Positions 19,426 to 28,710 of a DNA stretch of 64,000 nucleotides are shown one piece after another. The stretch is taken from the NCBI RefSeq assembly GCF_013282625.1, contig NZ_CP054020.1:1612001-1676000 (forward strand). The letters are read 5' to 3'. The first letter of the stretch is position 1, and the number at the start of each line of letters is the position of its first letter. Made by a program: the position numbers and the translations under genes. This DNA comes from Thiomicrorhabdus xiamenensis. Lineage in GTDB: Bacteria; Pseudomonadota; Gammaproteobacteria; Thiomicrospirales; Thiomicrospiraceae. The notes under the pieces are model-generated. The model searched no databases. It was given only the letters and a program-made list of their open reading frames with translations, and had not been told where the DNA came from.

Positions 19426-20832
19426 ATGACCGATGAACCACGCCGCCTGTTTATCCTAGACACCAACGTGCTGATGCACGATCCTATGGCGCTCTTCCAA
19501 TTCGAAGAACACGATATCTATTTACCGATGACCGTTCTCGAAGAACTGGATGCCGGTAAAAAAGGGATGTCGGAAGTCTCCCGAAATGTACGAGAAACCA
19601 ACCGACTGATCGACCAGATTATCAACAACGCTTCTTTCGAAGAAATTCAAAACGGCCTCAGCCTGGAACGCATTCACCCTAACAGCGGCCTTGAACAGCT
19701 GCATTTAGGAAAACTGTTTTTCGAAACCGAACCGATGGTCGCCAAACTTCCGGCGCACCTGCCGAGCCATAAAGCAGACAATCACATTCTACAAACCGGT
19801 CTCGCGCTTAAGGAAGAGTATCCGAGCCGTAATGTTACGCTAGTGACCAAAGACATTAACATGCGTATCAAATCTTCCGCCGTCGGACTGCACTCGGAAG
19901 ATTACTACAACGACCGCGTACTGGAAGATGCCGATCTTCTGTACACCGGATGGGAAGAACTGGAAGAGAACTTTTTCGAAACGCACGGGCAGAACATGCG
20001 TTCATGGCAAGAAGACGGCAGCACTTTCTATGAACTTGAAGTCGGTCATGACTGCAAATGGCAACCCAATGAAGCACTGGTCAGCGCAAACGACTCCGGT
20101 TTCAGCGCAATGATCCGCAAAATCAGCAATGGCGTCGCCACTCTGGAATACATGCGCGACTATACCTCGCCGACGCACAGTATCTGGGGCATCACAGCTC
20201 GAAACAGCGAACAGAACATTGCCTTGAACCACCTGATGGACCCGAATATCGATTTCGTTTCCCTTCTGGGTGTAGCTGGTACAGGTAAAACCCTCCTTAC
20301 CCTCGCGGCCGCACTGGAACAGACTTTGGACCAGAATCTGTACAACGAAATCATTATGACGCGAGCCACCATTCCGGTCGGGGAAGACATTGGCTTCCTG
20401 CCGGGTACGGAAGAAGAAAAAATGACTCCGTGGATGGGCGCCTTGATGGACAACCTCGAAGTACTGACCGAATCCGACGGTTATACCGACTGGGAAAAAG
20501 AGAGCACTCAGGAACTGCTGAGCAAACGCATCAAAATCAAATCCATGAACTTTATGCGCGGACGAACCTTCCAGAAAAAGTTCATTATCATCGACGAAGC
20601 ACAGAACCTGACGCCAAAACAGATGAAAACCCTGGTCACGCGTGCTGGCGAAGGTACCAAAGTCATCTGTCTGGGAAATATCAGCCAGATCGACTCGCCT
20701 TATCTGACAGAAACCACAACCGGTCTGACCTATATCGTCGACCGTTTTAAATCTTGGGAACACAGCGCACATATTACCTTGCAACAAGGTGAGCGCTCCC
20801 GTCTGGCAGAGTTCGCTTCGGATAATCTGTAA
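19426..20832 (+). CDS. PIN-PhoH fusion protein (PhoH2-like RNase/ATPase)
   Basis: 468-aa two-domain protein. An N-terminal PIN nuclease domain (about 1-140) has the acidic active-site start FILDTNVLMHD and a later DNHILQTG/TKDINMR pair. The C-terminal PhoH ATPase (about 250-460) has Walker A GVAGTGKT and Walker B FIIIDEAQN. PhoH2 proteins act as ATP-dependent RNA-unwinding ribonucleases in studied cases, and this is the same architecture. RBS AAAGGAA lies 6 bases upstream. It is encoded without an adjacent antitoxin-like ORF, unlike mycobacterial phoAT-phoH2. Confidence 0.93.
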   Translation: MTDEPRRLFILDTNVLMHDPMALFQFEEHDIYLPMTVLEELDAGKKGMSEVSRNVRETNRLIDQIINNASFEEIQNGLSLERIHPNSGLEQLHLGKLFFETEPMVAKLPAHLPSHKADNHILQTGLALKEEYPSRNVTLVTKDINMRIKSSAVGLHSEDYYNDRVLEDADLLYTGWEELEENFFETHGQNMRSWQEDGSTFYELEVGHDCKWQPNEALVSANDSGFSAMIRKISNGVATLEYMRDYTSPTHSIWGITARNSEQNIALNHLMDPNIDFVSLLGVAGTGKTLLTLAAALEQTLDQNLYNEIIMTRATIPVGEDIGFLPGTEEEKMTPWMGALMDNLEVLTESDGYTDWEKESTQELLSKRIKIKSMNFMRGRTFQKKFIIIDEAQNLTPKQMKTLVTRAGEGTKVICLGNISQIDSPYLTETTTGLTYIVDRFKSWEHSAHITLQQGERSRLAEFASDNL

Positions 20833-20840
20833 AAGAACCA

Positions 20841-20857
20841 GCCCCGTTTAGACGGGG
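20841..20857 (+). terminator. GC-rich hairpin after the PIN-PhoH gene
   Basis: Stem GCCCCGT-TTA-GACGGGGC just after the stop, with only a short T stretch (CGTTTCTG). It is probably a weak first terminator ahead of the stronger one at 20881..20907. Confidence 0.55.
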
Positions 20858-20880
20858 CCGTTTCTGCTTGCAATACCTAT

Positions 20881-20907
20881 AAAAAAACCGGGCATTGCCC
20901 GGTTTTT
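20881..20907. terminator. Bidirectional terminator
   Basis: AAAAAACCGGGC-ATT-GCCCGGTTTTTT: a perfect inverted repeat between the convergent PIN-PhoH and LysR genes. Confidence 0.93.
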
Positions 20908-20936
20908 TATGTCGTCTGAAAACGCTGGCGGTTCGC

Positions 20937-21890
20937 TTAGCGACCCATGGTTTTCTGCTCTTCCTCGGTCGGAATACGGAAACCCAACTCCTGTGCACGA
21001 GCGCGACAGTAGTTGATAGCAAATTCCAGCAATTCACCAACCGCACGATGACGGAATTTATGTTTCTGACGCACATGCGAGAACGGACGCAAAATTGGCG
21101 GATCGAGCGGAATCGCTTTAAGCGTGTTCAACTTCAGCTCTTTAACGATAGTGGTACGGGAAACCACTGCCACCCCTACATCGGACTCGACAGCCATTTT
21201 AACCGCTTCAGGACTACCCAACTCCATAACAACATTAAGATCGCTATAACTGAAGCCCTGCTCACGAATATAAGAGTCGATAACCTGACGCGACCCGGAA
21301 CCTTCTTCACGAGAGATGTAACCGAATTTACGGAAATCTTCGACCGTCACCTTATCGCGCTTGGCAAGCGGGTGATCCAAAGGACAAATCAGCTGCATTT
21401 CATCGATACGACAAACATCCACTTCTAGGTTTTTGTTCTGTACCGGCGCTTCCACTAATCCCAAATCGATCATGTTATTCTCGACCATTGAGACAATCGC
21501 ATCGGTATTACCAACCTGCAGACGAATATTGACATCTTCATACTGTTTTTTGAAAGCACCAAGAAGACTAGGAAGCATATATTCGGCGATGGTAGTACTG
21601 GCGCCAATTACCAGAGTCCCGGTCACTTCACCCGTTAGTTCTCGAACCTCGGAATTCATTTTTTCGTACAATTCAAGAATCTGATCGGCGTAGTCATAAA
21701 CAACCTTACCGGCTTCTGTGAGAGTGATTTTATTGTGAGTTCGGTCGAAAAGACGGGTATTGAAGAAATCTTCAAGCTGCTTTACCTGAAAGGTAACAGC
21801 CGGTTGAGTCATATGGAGTGTCTCTGCAGCTTTGGTAAAACTCATTACCTTAGCAACGGTATGAAATACCTGAAGACGTCTATCTGCCAT
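20937..21890 (-). CDS. LysR-family transcriptional regulator (CysL/CbbR-like)
   Basis: 317-aa LysR regulator: winged HTH at residues 1-60 (SFTKAAETLHMTQPAVTFQVKQLE region), linker helix, then a periplasmic-binding-protein-type effector domain from about 90 to 300. The sequence style (TGTLVIGASTTIAEYMLP, EEGSGSR, ELGSPEAVKMAV) is that of the CysL/CbbR branch, whose members control sulfur assimilation or Calvin-cycle genes. The exact target cannot be read here because no cbb or cys operon is adjacent. RBS AAGGA is 8 bases upstream. A channel gene precedes it on the same strand, 132 bp away. Confidence 0.88.
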   Translation of the reverse strand: MADRRLQVFHTVAKVMSFTKAAETLHMTQPAVTFQVKQLEDFFNTRLFDRTHNKITLTEAGKVVYDYADQILELYEKMNSEVRELTGEVTGTLVIGASTTIAEYMLPSLLGAFKKQYEDVNIRLQVGNTDAIVSMVENNMIDLGLVEAPVQNKNLEVDVCRIDEMQLICPLDHPLAKRDKVTVEDFRKFGYISREEGSGSRQVIDSYIREQGFSYSDLNVVMELGSPEAVKMAVESDVGVAVVSRTTIVKELKLNTLKAIPLDPPILRPFSHVRQKHKFRHRAVGELLEFAINYCRARAQELGFRIPTEEEQKTMGR

Positions 21891-22022
21891 GCGCTCTGTC
21901 CTTTTGTCATATTTTTATAAATTAGCGGTGAATATAGGCTTTTAATCGGAAAAAGTCAATCCTATTAATCGCCGGATAAATATACTTTAAATCAGCATTG
22001 AAACTGAAATGACCCTTCTCGG

Positions 22023-22997
22023 CTAAAGATCGTCCTGTTTAGCGGAAGAAACGGCATCCTCCGGCTTTTTATCCGACTCACGTTTTTTATCACCGGCGCT
22101 TAACTCTTGACTCTGCTTATGCATAAAAAGCGCTTCTTCTGAATTCTTCTCCTGCTGCAGTCGCTGCAAGTGCTCTTCGAGAAGCTGATAACGTTGCAAC
22201 TCTTTCTGCAAACGATCAACTTCTTGGGTCGAATGCAGCATAATGCTTTCCACATGTTTCTCGATATCCATACTCTGCTTAATCAGACGCTTTTCGGTCT
22301 GGCGGACATAATTCAGAATATCTTTCTCCAGCTTTCGCTGGTCCGAACCGATCAGAAACGCCGAGAAGTTCGCCGTCACCAGCGAGAAAAACAGCACTCC
22401 GAAAATAATCAGAACGGTACCGAAAATTCGCCCCTCTTCGGTAAAAGGTACTACATCACCGTAACCGACAGTGGTAATGGTGACGATCGCATACCAGATC
22501 CCGTCAATAAACGGCCGATCTTCGATATAAGAAAAAATGCTACCGGCCCCAATGATCAGAAACACGAAACCGATCAGAATCTGCCCGAATCGATTGCGGC
22601 CGAGGAGCAGCATCGCATCCTGAAAAAAGCTGGTGATAAAACGCAAAAGCAAGACAAGACGCAGCGAACGGAAAATCAACGCCCAATCCCCCTGCCAATT
22701 AACCCATGGCACGGCCAGCATCACTATTAGAAGATTTAACCAGTTTTCGGCAAGGTAACGGCGTTTCTTGTCTACCAGAGAAAGATTGACGACCAGTTCG
22801 CAAAAGAAAACACTCCACAGAACCGCATTCAACCAAGGGGAATCGATCGGATAATCACTTAAGGCAAGGATAAGCTGAACAAAGACCAGAAGAAGCGCAA
22901 AAGCGACCAGGTATTCAAAAATTTTCCCGACCCTAAGCGCACGGCTATTTTCTCTGTCATGTACGCCCGCAACACCCAAAAGCGCTTTAATCTTCAT
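22023..22997 (-). CDS. Voltage-gated potassium-channel-like protein
   Basis: Inner-membrane ion channel of 324 aa with start chosen at ATG 22997 (AGGA 6 bases upstream), rather than 15 codons further out. Transmembrane segments occupy about residues 25-200, including an S4-like helix FRSLRLVLLLRF with spaced arginines. The pore loop is followed by TVGYGD, the K+ selectivity filter, then the last TM helix. The C-terminal third (about 215-324) is a long charged coiled coil ending in a Lys/Glu-rich tail, with no RCK/TrkA domain. The role is probably membrane-potential or K+ control (family inference). Confidence 0.88.
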   Translation of the reverse strand: MKIKALLGVAGVHDRENSRALRVGKIFEYLVAFALLLVFVQLILALSDYPIDSPWLNAVLWSVFFCELVVNLSLVDKKRRYLAENWLNLLIVMLAVPWVNWQGDWALIFRSLRLVLLLRFITSFFQDAMLLLGRNRFGQILIGFVFLIIGAGSIFSYIEDRPFIDGIWYAIVTITTVGYGDVVPFTEEGRIFGTVLIIFGVLFFSLVTANFSAFLIGSDQRKLEKDILNYVRQTEKRLIKQSMDIEKHVESIMLHSTQEVDRLQKELQRYQLLEEHLQRLQQEKNSEEALFMHKQSQELSAGDKKRESDKKPEDAVSSAKQDDL

Positions 22998-23148
22998 TCG
23001 GCATCCTAAAATTTCGCTTGAATTACTGGGTCCAGAGCCCAAATATCGACTTTATTAGAGAAAGCTTACCTAAGGTACGCACGGGAAAACAGTACTCGAT
23101 GGAAAATTTTCGACAGACTTGCTCGAACGCAATTAACGGCAGCAATCG

Positions 23149-24405
23149 TTAAAGCGAATACTTCCTAGCCATCTCGGGAAGCGCTTCACGCCCATTTAAC
23201 GCCTGTTCCATCAACCAGTTTTTGCCGGGTTTAAGACGTTCCGCAAGCGGAAGCATCGTTTGTCTAAAACCGTTTTTGAGTGGATTATCCTGATACAACC
23301 AGGCAAACCACTCCATTGAGCGTTGCACAATCGCATTGTCGCCTCGACGCCAACGCTCATATTGTCGTAGTACCGATAAAGAGGTGAAGTTACGCCCTTC
23401 GGATTTGGCACGACTCAGCGTTTCGACCAGCGCCGCAGCATCCAGTAACCCGAGATTAACCCCCTGACCTGCTTGCGGGTGAATGGTATGCGCAGCATCT
23501 CCGATCAGGGCCAGACCCCGCTTGACATAATGGTTAGCGTGCTGACGAACCAGAGGGAAAGCGCCTCGTCCACCGACTTCGACGACCTGTCCAAGACGGT
23601 AGTCGGACGCTTTTCCAACTTCCGCGGCGAATTGTTGATCATCCAAGGACAAGGCCCAGTCACATTTTTCTTTCGGCAGATACCAAGCGATCGAACTGTA
23701 ATTGTCCTGCATCGCTAAAAAAGCGAAAGGACCGTCTTTCGTATATCTCTGCCAACAGCAATCCTGATGCGACAGTTCGGTTTTCACCGTACCGACCACG
23801 GCACACTGGTCATAGTCTTGAGTGCTCAATCCGATCTGAGCCAGCTGCCTGACCAGAGAACGTCCACCATCCGCAGCGACAATCATGCGGGCATTTAGCT
23901 TTCGGCCGTCGGCGAGCGTCAAACTCGAATTAGACAATCCATCCGCAGGCAATTTTAAAGCCGTAATCTCCTGATCAAGCAAAACCGTGAGGCTCTCACA
24001 GGCGTCGAATTCCTGCCAAAGCGCATATTGAATCAGATCATTCTCAATCACATGCCCAAGATCTGTTTCACCAACATCGGCGGCATTAAATGTCACTTCA
24101 GCCGTCGTAAACTCATCCCATACCCGCATGGCACGAAAAGCATGACAACGTTGTTGACAAATTGCCTCCCAAGCACCGAGGTTGCGTAAAATATTCTCTG
24201 AGGCACGCGTCAGAGCACTGACCCGAACCCCCAAAGGCTCATCCGCACTCCAATGAGGCGCCTTGCGCTCCAGCAACAGCACTTCAAAACCGTTGCGAGC
24301 CAGACCGATAGCAGCAGCGGCTCCGACCATCCCTCCACCGACAATAATGGCATCCCATACAACATCGTCATTCACAGGCGGTAAGAATTTTGATTCTGTA
24401 CTCAT
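23149..24405 (-). CDS. UbiH/UbiF/VisC-family FAD monooxygenase (ubiquinone hydroxylase)
   Basis: Flavin hydroxylase of 418 aa that adds a ring hydroxyl in ubiquinone synthesis. Landmarks: GGGMVGAAAAIGLA dinucleotide-binding motif near the N-terminus, the ADGGRSLVR (DG) motif, and GDAAHTIHPQAGQGVNLG at about residue 300. The start is taken at ATG 24405 (MSTESK); an in-frame TTG at 24450 lacks a ribosome site. It directly follows ubiH, giving a two-paralogue pair of the type seen as ubiH-ubiI in E. coli. By position it is likely UbiI or UbiF, but the ring position cannot be assigned from sequence alone. Confidence 0.9.
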   Translation of the reverse strand: MSTESKFLPPVNDDVVWDAIIVGGGMVGAAAAIGLARNGFEVLLLERKAPHWSADEPLGVRVSALTRASENILRNLGAWEAICQQRCHAFRAMRVWDEFTTAEVTFNAADVGETDLGHVIENDLIQYALWQEFDACESLTVLLDQEITALKLPADGLSNSSLTLADGRKLNARMIVAADGGRSLVRQLAQIGLSTQDYDQCAVVGTVKTELSHQDCCWQRYTKDGPFAFLAMQDNYSSIAWYLPKEKCDWALSLDDQQFAAEVGKASDYRLGQVVEVGGRGAFPLVRQHANHYVKRGLALIGDAAHTIHPQAGQGVNLGLLDAAALVETLSRAKSEGRNFTSLSVLRQYERWRRGDNAIVQRSMEWFAWLYQDNPLKNGFRQTMLPLAERLKPGKNWLMEQALNGREALPEMARKYSL

Positions 24406-24461
24406 AACTTTACAATCTACTTTAGCGTTCTGAATAATGAGGTTTCGCAAGGCTCGGAAAA

Positions 24462-25697
24462 CTAGGATTTACCCATTGCAAATCGTGAAAAACGTTTCTT
24501 CGCTCCAGGGAGTGCCTGCATGGCCATCAGCCCAAGCCCTCGAAGATGCCCGACCAGAGCCGATTTATGCTGAAAGATATCAATCAAGCTATCCGTCATC
24601 CCCATGACTTTCTTATGATCAGGTTGACGAAGCTCGGCATAATGCTGCAAAAATTCCGGCCTTGAAATATTCTCAACGGCACTCGCTCCGACGCCTTGTT
24701 TGGCGACCTCATCCAAAAAGACCGCAATATCGCGAATACCCAAATTCAACCCCTGAGCGGCAACCGGGTGCTGCGTGTGTGCGGCATTACCCAACAACAA
24801 AGCGCGCCCACGAGTAAAGTTTTCGACATAGGTTTCCTGCAACGGATAGGCAAGACGTTTGGAAACCGAAACAAAACCACCTAATCGTTCACCCATCTTC
24901 TCACTGAAAAGTCGCAAATATGCCTGATCGTCCAAAGCCATAACATCCTTAAGCTTTTCATCCGGACAGACCATCACCGCTTTATGGAAACGCCCCTGCA
25001 TCGGCAAAAGCGCCACCGGTCCCTCGGTCGTAAAGCGTTCATACGACCATCCATGAGGATGTTCAGCCGTTTCCATTTGGGCCAGAATTGCGTGAGCGCC
25101 GTATGACTTTTTCTGCAATGGCAGACCAAGCGATTTGCGCACCTGGGAGTCGGTACCATCGGCACCAATCAGCAACTGAACCTTAAAGGATTTAACTTCT
25201 CCGTCGATGCTTACTTGAGCCTGAATTCCGTCCTGATCCTCGGTAAAATTTTCCAGTTTCGCCGGTGCCAGAATCTCGATCTGCTCTTTATACTCTTGAA
25301 CCGACTGCCACAGAACCTGCCCAAGATCACGCCCCTGAATACTGAAACCAAGCGCATTGACATTCATCTCATCGGCATCGATTATGGTAATTCCCATAAA
25401 ACCTTTCTGCGAAACATGAACATGCTCTATCGGAGTCGCAAATGGTTTTAACGCCTGCCAGACACCAAGATTCTGCAAAACTTCAATGGATCCGAAAGAG
25501 AGCGCCAGAACGCGACCATCAAATGCGTTTTCACTTTTTTCCGTGTCTGTGTTCTGTTGCTGGCTAGGCGGCTGAGACTCCAGCAACTGAACGGAAAATC
25601 CCTGCCTAGCCAGTCCTAATGCTAGCAAAAGTCCGACAGGACCACCGCCTACGATCATAATTTGCGACGCATCTTGAACCGATTGATCACTCTTCAT
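24462..25697 (-). CDS. ubiH: 2-Octaprenyl-6-methoxyphenol hydroxylase-like UbiH
   Basis: 411-aa FAD monooxygenase of ubiquinone synthesis. It has GGGPVGLLLALGLA at the N-terminus, IGADGTDSQVRKSLG in the middle and LLGNAAHTQHPVAAQGLNLGIRD near residue 300, the full UbiH/VisC signature. ATG at 25697 follows AAGGAAA. Order pepP-ubiH-paralogue with 38- and 56-bp gaps matches the E. coli pepP-ubiH-ubiI operon, which supports the name. Confidence 0.93.
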   Translation of the reverse strand: MKSDQSVQDASQIMIVGGGPVGLLLALGLARQGFSVQLLESQPPSQQQNTDTEKSENAFDGRVLALSFGSIEVLQNLGVWQALKPFATPIEHVHVSQKGFMGITIIDADEMNVNALGFSIQGRDLGQVLWQSVQEYKEQIEILAPAKLENFTEDQDGIQAQVSIDGEVKSFKVQLLIGADGTDSQVRKSLGLPLQKKSYGAHAILAQMETAEHPHGWSYERFTTEGPVALLPMQGRFHKAVMVCPDEKLKDVMALDDQAYLRLFSEKMGERLGGFVSVSKRLAYPLQETYVENFTRGRALLLGNAAHTQHPVAAQGLNLGIRDIAVFLDEVAKQGVGASAVENISRPEFLQHYAELRQPDHKKVMGMTDSLIDIFQHKSALVGHLRGLGLMAMQALPGAKKRFSRFAMGKS

Positions 25698-25735
25698 TAG
25701 CTTTCCTTGGGAGTTAAAGTGCCACTGAAACGATG

Positions 25736-27055
25736 TTATGCATTCTCTGCGAACCAGGCTTCAATCTCTTCGACTGTTCGCGGCAAACCTGTGGTAAGGA
25801 CTTCATGTCCTGCATCAGTCACAAGCACATCGTCTTCGATACGAATACCGATATTATGCCATTTGGCGTCCACATGAGTATGTCGACTGGAAATATAGAG
25901 CCCCGGCTCAACGGTCAGCACCATCCCCGGCAACAAAGGCCGCCATTCGCCATCAATTTTGTAACGCCCGACATCGTGCACATCCAGCCCGAGCCAGTGC
26001 CCGGTGCCGTGCATAAAGAAATCTTTATAAGCTTCACTTTTTACAAGGTCGTTCACATCCCCATGCAAAATCTGCAATTCGACCAATCCCTCAGTCAAAA
26101 CTCGCAAAGTGATCTGGTGCAATTCATCATAGGTTACGCCGGGTTTAACAGCGGCGATAACACTTCTTTGCGCCTTCAGAACCAGGCGATAGAGTGCGGC
26201 CTGTTCCTGTGAAAATTTACCGCCAGGAGGAAAGGTATGGGTGATATCTCCGGCATAACCTTGATATTCGGCACCGGCATCAACCAATAGCAACGCCTCC
26301 CGATTCAGCTGATCGCTGTTTTCGGTATAGTGCAGAATACAGGCGTTCTCGGCGCTGGCGCTAATGGTATTGAAGGAGACTCGCTGCGCGCCCTGACGAA
26401 TAAACTCCGCCTCAAGATCCGCCTGAACCGCTGCTTCCGTCGTATAAAGCGCCGCCGCACGCATTGCCGCCAAGTGACCTTTAACGCTGATTTGCGCTGC
26501 TTGTCGCATTACGGCTATTTCCGACTCGCTTTTAATCAACCTTTGCTCATGCAGCAGTTGATCCAGATCGGCAATGGCAGCCGGACTTGCAATGCCTTTG
26601 CGTACTTGCGCTTTGAGGCTTGCCAGCAAAGGGGTAAGCACCTCAGTCCAGTGAGCAAAATCCGCAAAGCTGACCAGAATGGTTTCAACGCCGCCGACCA
26701 GTTCAGGCAGGTGTTCCAGCAATGACTCGATTTCGAATGCCTGATCCAATCCCAGCTTCTCTGCGGCAGCGTCAACACCAAGGCGTCGCCCCTGCCAGAT
26801 TTCCTGCTCGAGATCTTTAGGGCGCAGAAAAACAGCGGTTTCCTCTTTGCCGTTGTTTTTAAGCAACAACAGAACAGCATCAGGTTCGGCAAAGCCGGTC
26901 AGATACCAGAAATCGCTGTGCGTACGGAATGGGAATTCGACATCACGGTTGCGAATCTGTTCTTCACCGGAAAAAACCAAAGCCGCACTGTTATCGGGCA
27001 GCTGCGCAAACAGTCTCTGACGATTTTCTAAAGGTCCGTGTAGAGGTTCGTGCAT
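25736..27055 (-). CDS. pepP: Xaa-Pro aminopeptidase
   Basis: Cytoplasmic metallopeptidase that removes the N-terminal residue before proline. 439 aa, with an N-terminal creatinase-like domain (1-170, FPFRTHSDFWYLTGF) and a C-terminal pita-bread domain. Dinuclear metal ligands are visible: LLVDAGAEYQGYAGDITHTFP (two Asp), HGTGHWLGLDVHD (His), VEPGLY (Glu) and IRIEDDVLVT (Glu). GGAG lies 6 bases before ATG. It is the second gene of the ygfB-pepP-ubiH operon. Confidence 0.96.
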   Translation of the reverse strand: MHEPLHGPLENRQRLFAQLPDNSAALVFSGEEQIRNRDVEFPFRTHSDFWYLTGFAEPDAVLLLLKNNGKEETAVFLRPKDLEQEIWQGRRLGVDAAAEKLGLDQAFEIESLLEHLPELVGGVETILVSFADFAHWTEVLTPLLASLKAQVRKGIASPAAIADLDQLLHEQRLIKSESEIAVMRQAAQISVKGHLAAMRAAALYTTEAAVQADLEAEFIRQGAQRVSFNTISASAENACILHYTENSDQLNREALLLVDAGAEYQGYAGDITHTFPPGGKFSQEQAALYRLVLKAQRSVIAAVKPGVTYDELHQITLRVLTEGLVELQILHGDVNDLVKSEAYKDFFMHGTGHWLGLDVHDVGRYKIDGEWRPLLPGMVLTVEPGLYISSRHTHVDAKWHNIGIRIEDDVLVTDAGHEVLTTGLPRTVEEIEAWFAENA

Positions 27056-27093
27056 TTAAACTCCATATTAAACTTGTGCACATGCATTACCAA

Positions 27094-27684
27094 TCAATGG
27101 ATCTGATGCTGTCCTTGAGGTGGATCCATAATCGGTGCCGCCTGCGTCGGGTTCAGCTCCTCATTCAGCATAATTACGCCGACTTTGACAAACTCGTAAA
27201 GTTCCGTCAAATCCTGCTCGACCTGCTCGGTAGTTTCCTTTTCCAGATCGATAAGGGTACTGACGTCAATGCGCGCGATTTCACTCAAATCATTAATGAC
27301 CTCACGCACTTCTTCGCCAAGCGTTTTTTCCATCTCATTAAGCCCGCCGGCCAGACCGATACCGTACAGAATACCTTCACACAGCTGCCCCAGCATAGCG
27401 GCACGCAACACCATATCTTCATTGTCGTCAGGCAAACACAAAGACAATTCAAACCCGGAACCGTTTAATCCTTTATTGGTCTCGTTGTACATTTCGTGCA
27501 AGGCAATCAGGAAAGATTCCTTGATCGATTTAACCTGCGCCTCTTCAAGCAGTTTTTTAATCCACACGGTTTCCTGAATTTCGTTATCAACACACAGCAA
27601 GCCGATCAACATTCCCTGCAAAAACGAGGGCGATTCCAACTCGGGATACGGCGCGACGGCTTCATTGATGCTTTGAAAATCCAT
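27094..27684 (-). CDS. ygfB: YgfB/YecA (UPF0149) family protein
   Basis: 196-aa all-helical acidic protein of the UPF0149 family. Typical segments are the early helix with SPSFLQGMLIGLLC, and LGQLCEGILYGIGLAGG in the middle, with an acidic second half (LSEIARIDVSTLIDLEKE). A YgfB homologue in Pseudomonas has been linked to gene regulation, but the general role is unclear. First gene of the pepP-ubi operon and divergent from zapA, the arrangement found widely in gammaproteobacteria. Confidence 0.88.
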   Translation of the reverse strand: MDFQSINEAVAPYPELESPSFLQGMLIGLLCVDNEIQETVWIKKLLEEAQVKSIKESFLIALHEMYNETNKGLNGSGFELSLCLPDDNEDMVLRAAMLGQLCEGILYGIGLAGGLNEMEKTLGEEVREVINDLSEIARIDVSTLIDLEKETTEQVEQDLTELYEFVKVGVIMLNEELNPTQAAPIMDPPQGQHQIH

Positions 27685-27916
27685 ACTTAATATCTCTTGT
27701 TAAAGCGGGTTAATTGGGGAATAATACCATATCTGCTGTTATACAAAACGCCATCTATTTAAATAAAAACGCCCGGCGAGATAAAATATCTCGAAGCCTG
27801 GGAAAATCGAAGCCGGACACACCACCGGCCCCGCAGCACAAGCTATTTCACCCCCTTTCTCAAGAGATTTTGGAGACAAGGGATTTTGCGTTCGAGAACA
27901 TTTAGGAGCTACACCC

Positions 27917-28222
27917 ATGGTTGAAATCAACGTGATGGGGCATCGGTTTAACTTTCAATGCGAAGATGATGAACGGAAGCGTCTGCAAGAAGCCGCCAAT
28001 CTGATTGAGCAAAAGATGAATGAACTGCCTAAAGGAAGTCGCAACGAACGCCACCTGATCATGGTATCGATCAATATCGCCTATGACTTGTTGCAACTGA
28101 AAGAAGAAGCCATGCATAACAGCGCCGATCTGAAAACCAAGGTTGAGGCTATCCATAAGATTCTGACGAACGCCATTCAGGAAAAAAAATCTGACGGGCA
28201 AAACAAAGCAAATCAAAATTAG
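27917..28222 (+). CDS. zapA: Cell division protein ZapA
   Basis: 101-aa cytoplasmic FtsZ-ring stabiliser that cross-links FtsZ filaments. An N-terminal globular part (VEINVMGHRFNFQCEDDE) is followed by a long C-terminal coiled coil, as in the family. RBS TAGGAG is 8 bases upstream. It is divergent from ygfB and followed by 6S RNA and fau, the classic gammaproteobacterial order, which confirms the name. Confidence 0.95.
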   Translation: MVEINVMGHRFNFQCEDDERKRLQEAANLIEQKMNELPKGSRNERHLIMVSINIAYDLLQLKEEAMHNSADLKTKVEAIHKILTNAIQEKKSDGQNKANQN

Positions 28223-28230
28223 ACGGCTGC

Positions 28231-28242
28231 GGTGAATTCACC
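28231..28242. repeat. 12-bp palindrome after zapA
   Basis: GGTGAATTCACC immediately downstream of the zapA stop, without a T run. It could form a small RNA 3' hairpin or a protein site, with no stronger evidence. Confidence 0.35.
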
Positions 28243-28442
28243 GGGATTCAATAATCGATAACGCTTTTTCATAAAATTCTTTTTATCCGGCAGCATAATT
28301 CAATTAAATAAACTTACCATTAATCGCGTTCAACGCCTTTTAAAAGCGTAGTTATATTGAGATTTTCATTACCAACTGATCGTTTTTCAATCTGGCTCTT
28401 CGCCTTGTCGGACAATTTTTCACAATCACACCTTAAACCGCA

Positions 28443-28470
28443 TTTCACCAAACTCTTATTTTGCTATAAT
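28443..28470 (+). promoter_or_regulatory. Promoter of 6S RNA
   Basis: A perfect TATAAT (28465..28470) lies 7-8 bases before the expected 6S RNA 5' end. TTTCAC (28443..28448) with a 16-bp spacer is the probable -35. Confidence 0.7.
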
Positions 28471-28476
28471 GTACCT

Positions 28477-28648
28477 ACGGCATGTGGTCACGGGCTTAAA
28501 CCCCGTTCCGATAATTACGACTTTGGGGCCAGATATTTGAAACGGTGCGCATCTCGCTAGTTCTGCTAGCCCGAGAAGCCTAAGTTTCTTAAGGAGGCTG
28601 CCACCTGAACTTCACGGTTCAGGGATTTTAGCTCGGACTGCATGCTTT
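28477..28648 (+). ncRNA. ssrS: 6S RNA
   Basis: About 170-nt regulatory RNA that mimics an open promoter and sequesters sigma70 holoenzyme in stationary phase. Evidence: position between zapA and fau, exactly as in E. coli; a perfect TATAAT in front; the highly conserved CCGAGAAGCC (28571..28580); and the following CCACCTGAAC...GGTTCAGGG hairpin that matches the E. coli 3' half. The ends GCATG (28480..28484) and CATGC (28641..28645) pair to close the rod. The 5' and 3' ends are estimates. The RNA is probably processed from a transcript that continues into fau, as in E. coli. Confidence 0.92.
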
Positions 28649-28710
28649 CTCTTTCCCCTCTTTCACTCGTATAATGACTTTCCGACTTATTAGCTTTGCT
28701 TCCGAAAACC

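Noticed and set aside
20002-20787. 261-codon ORF antisense to the PIN-PhoH gene
   Set aside because: Shadow frame within a clearly conserved gene.
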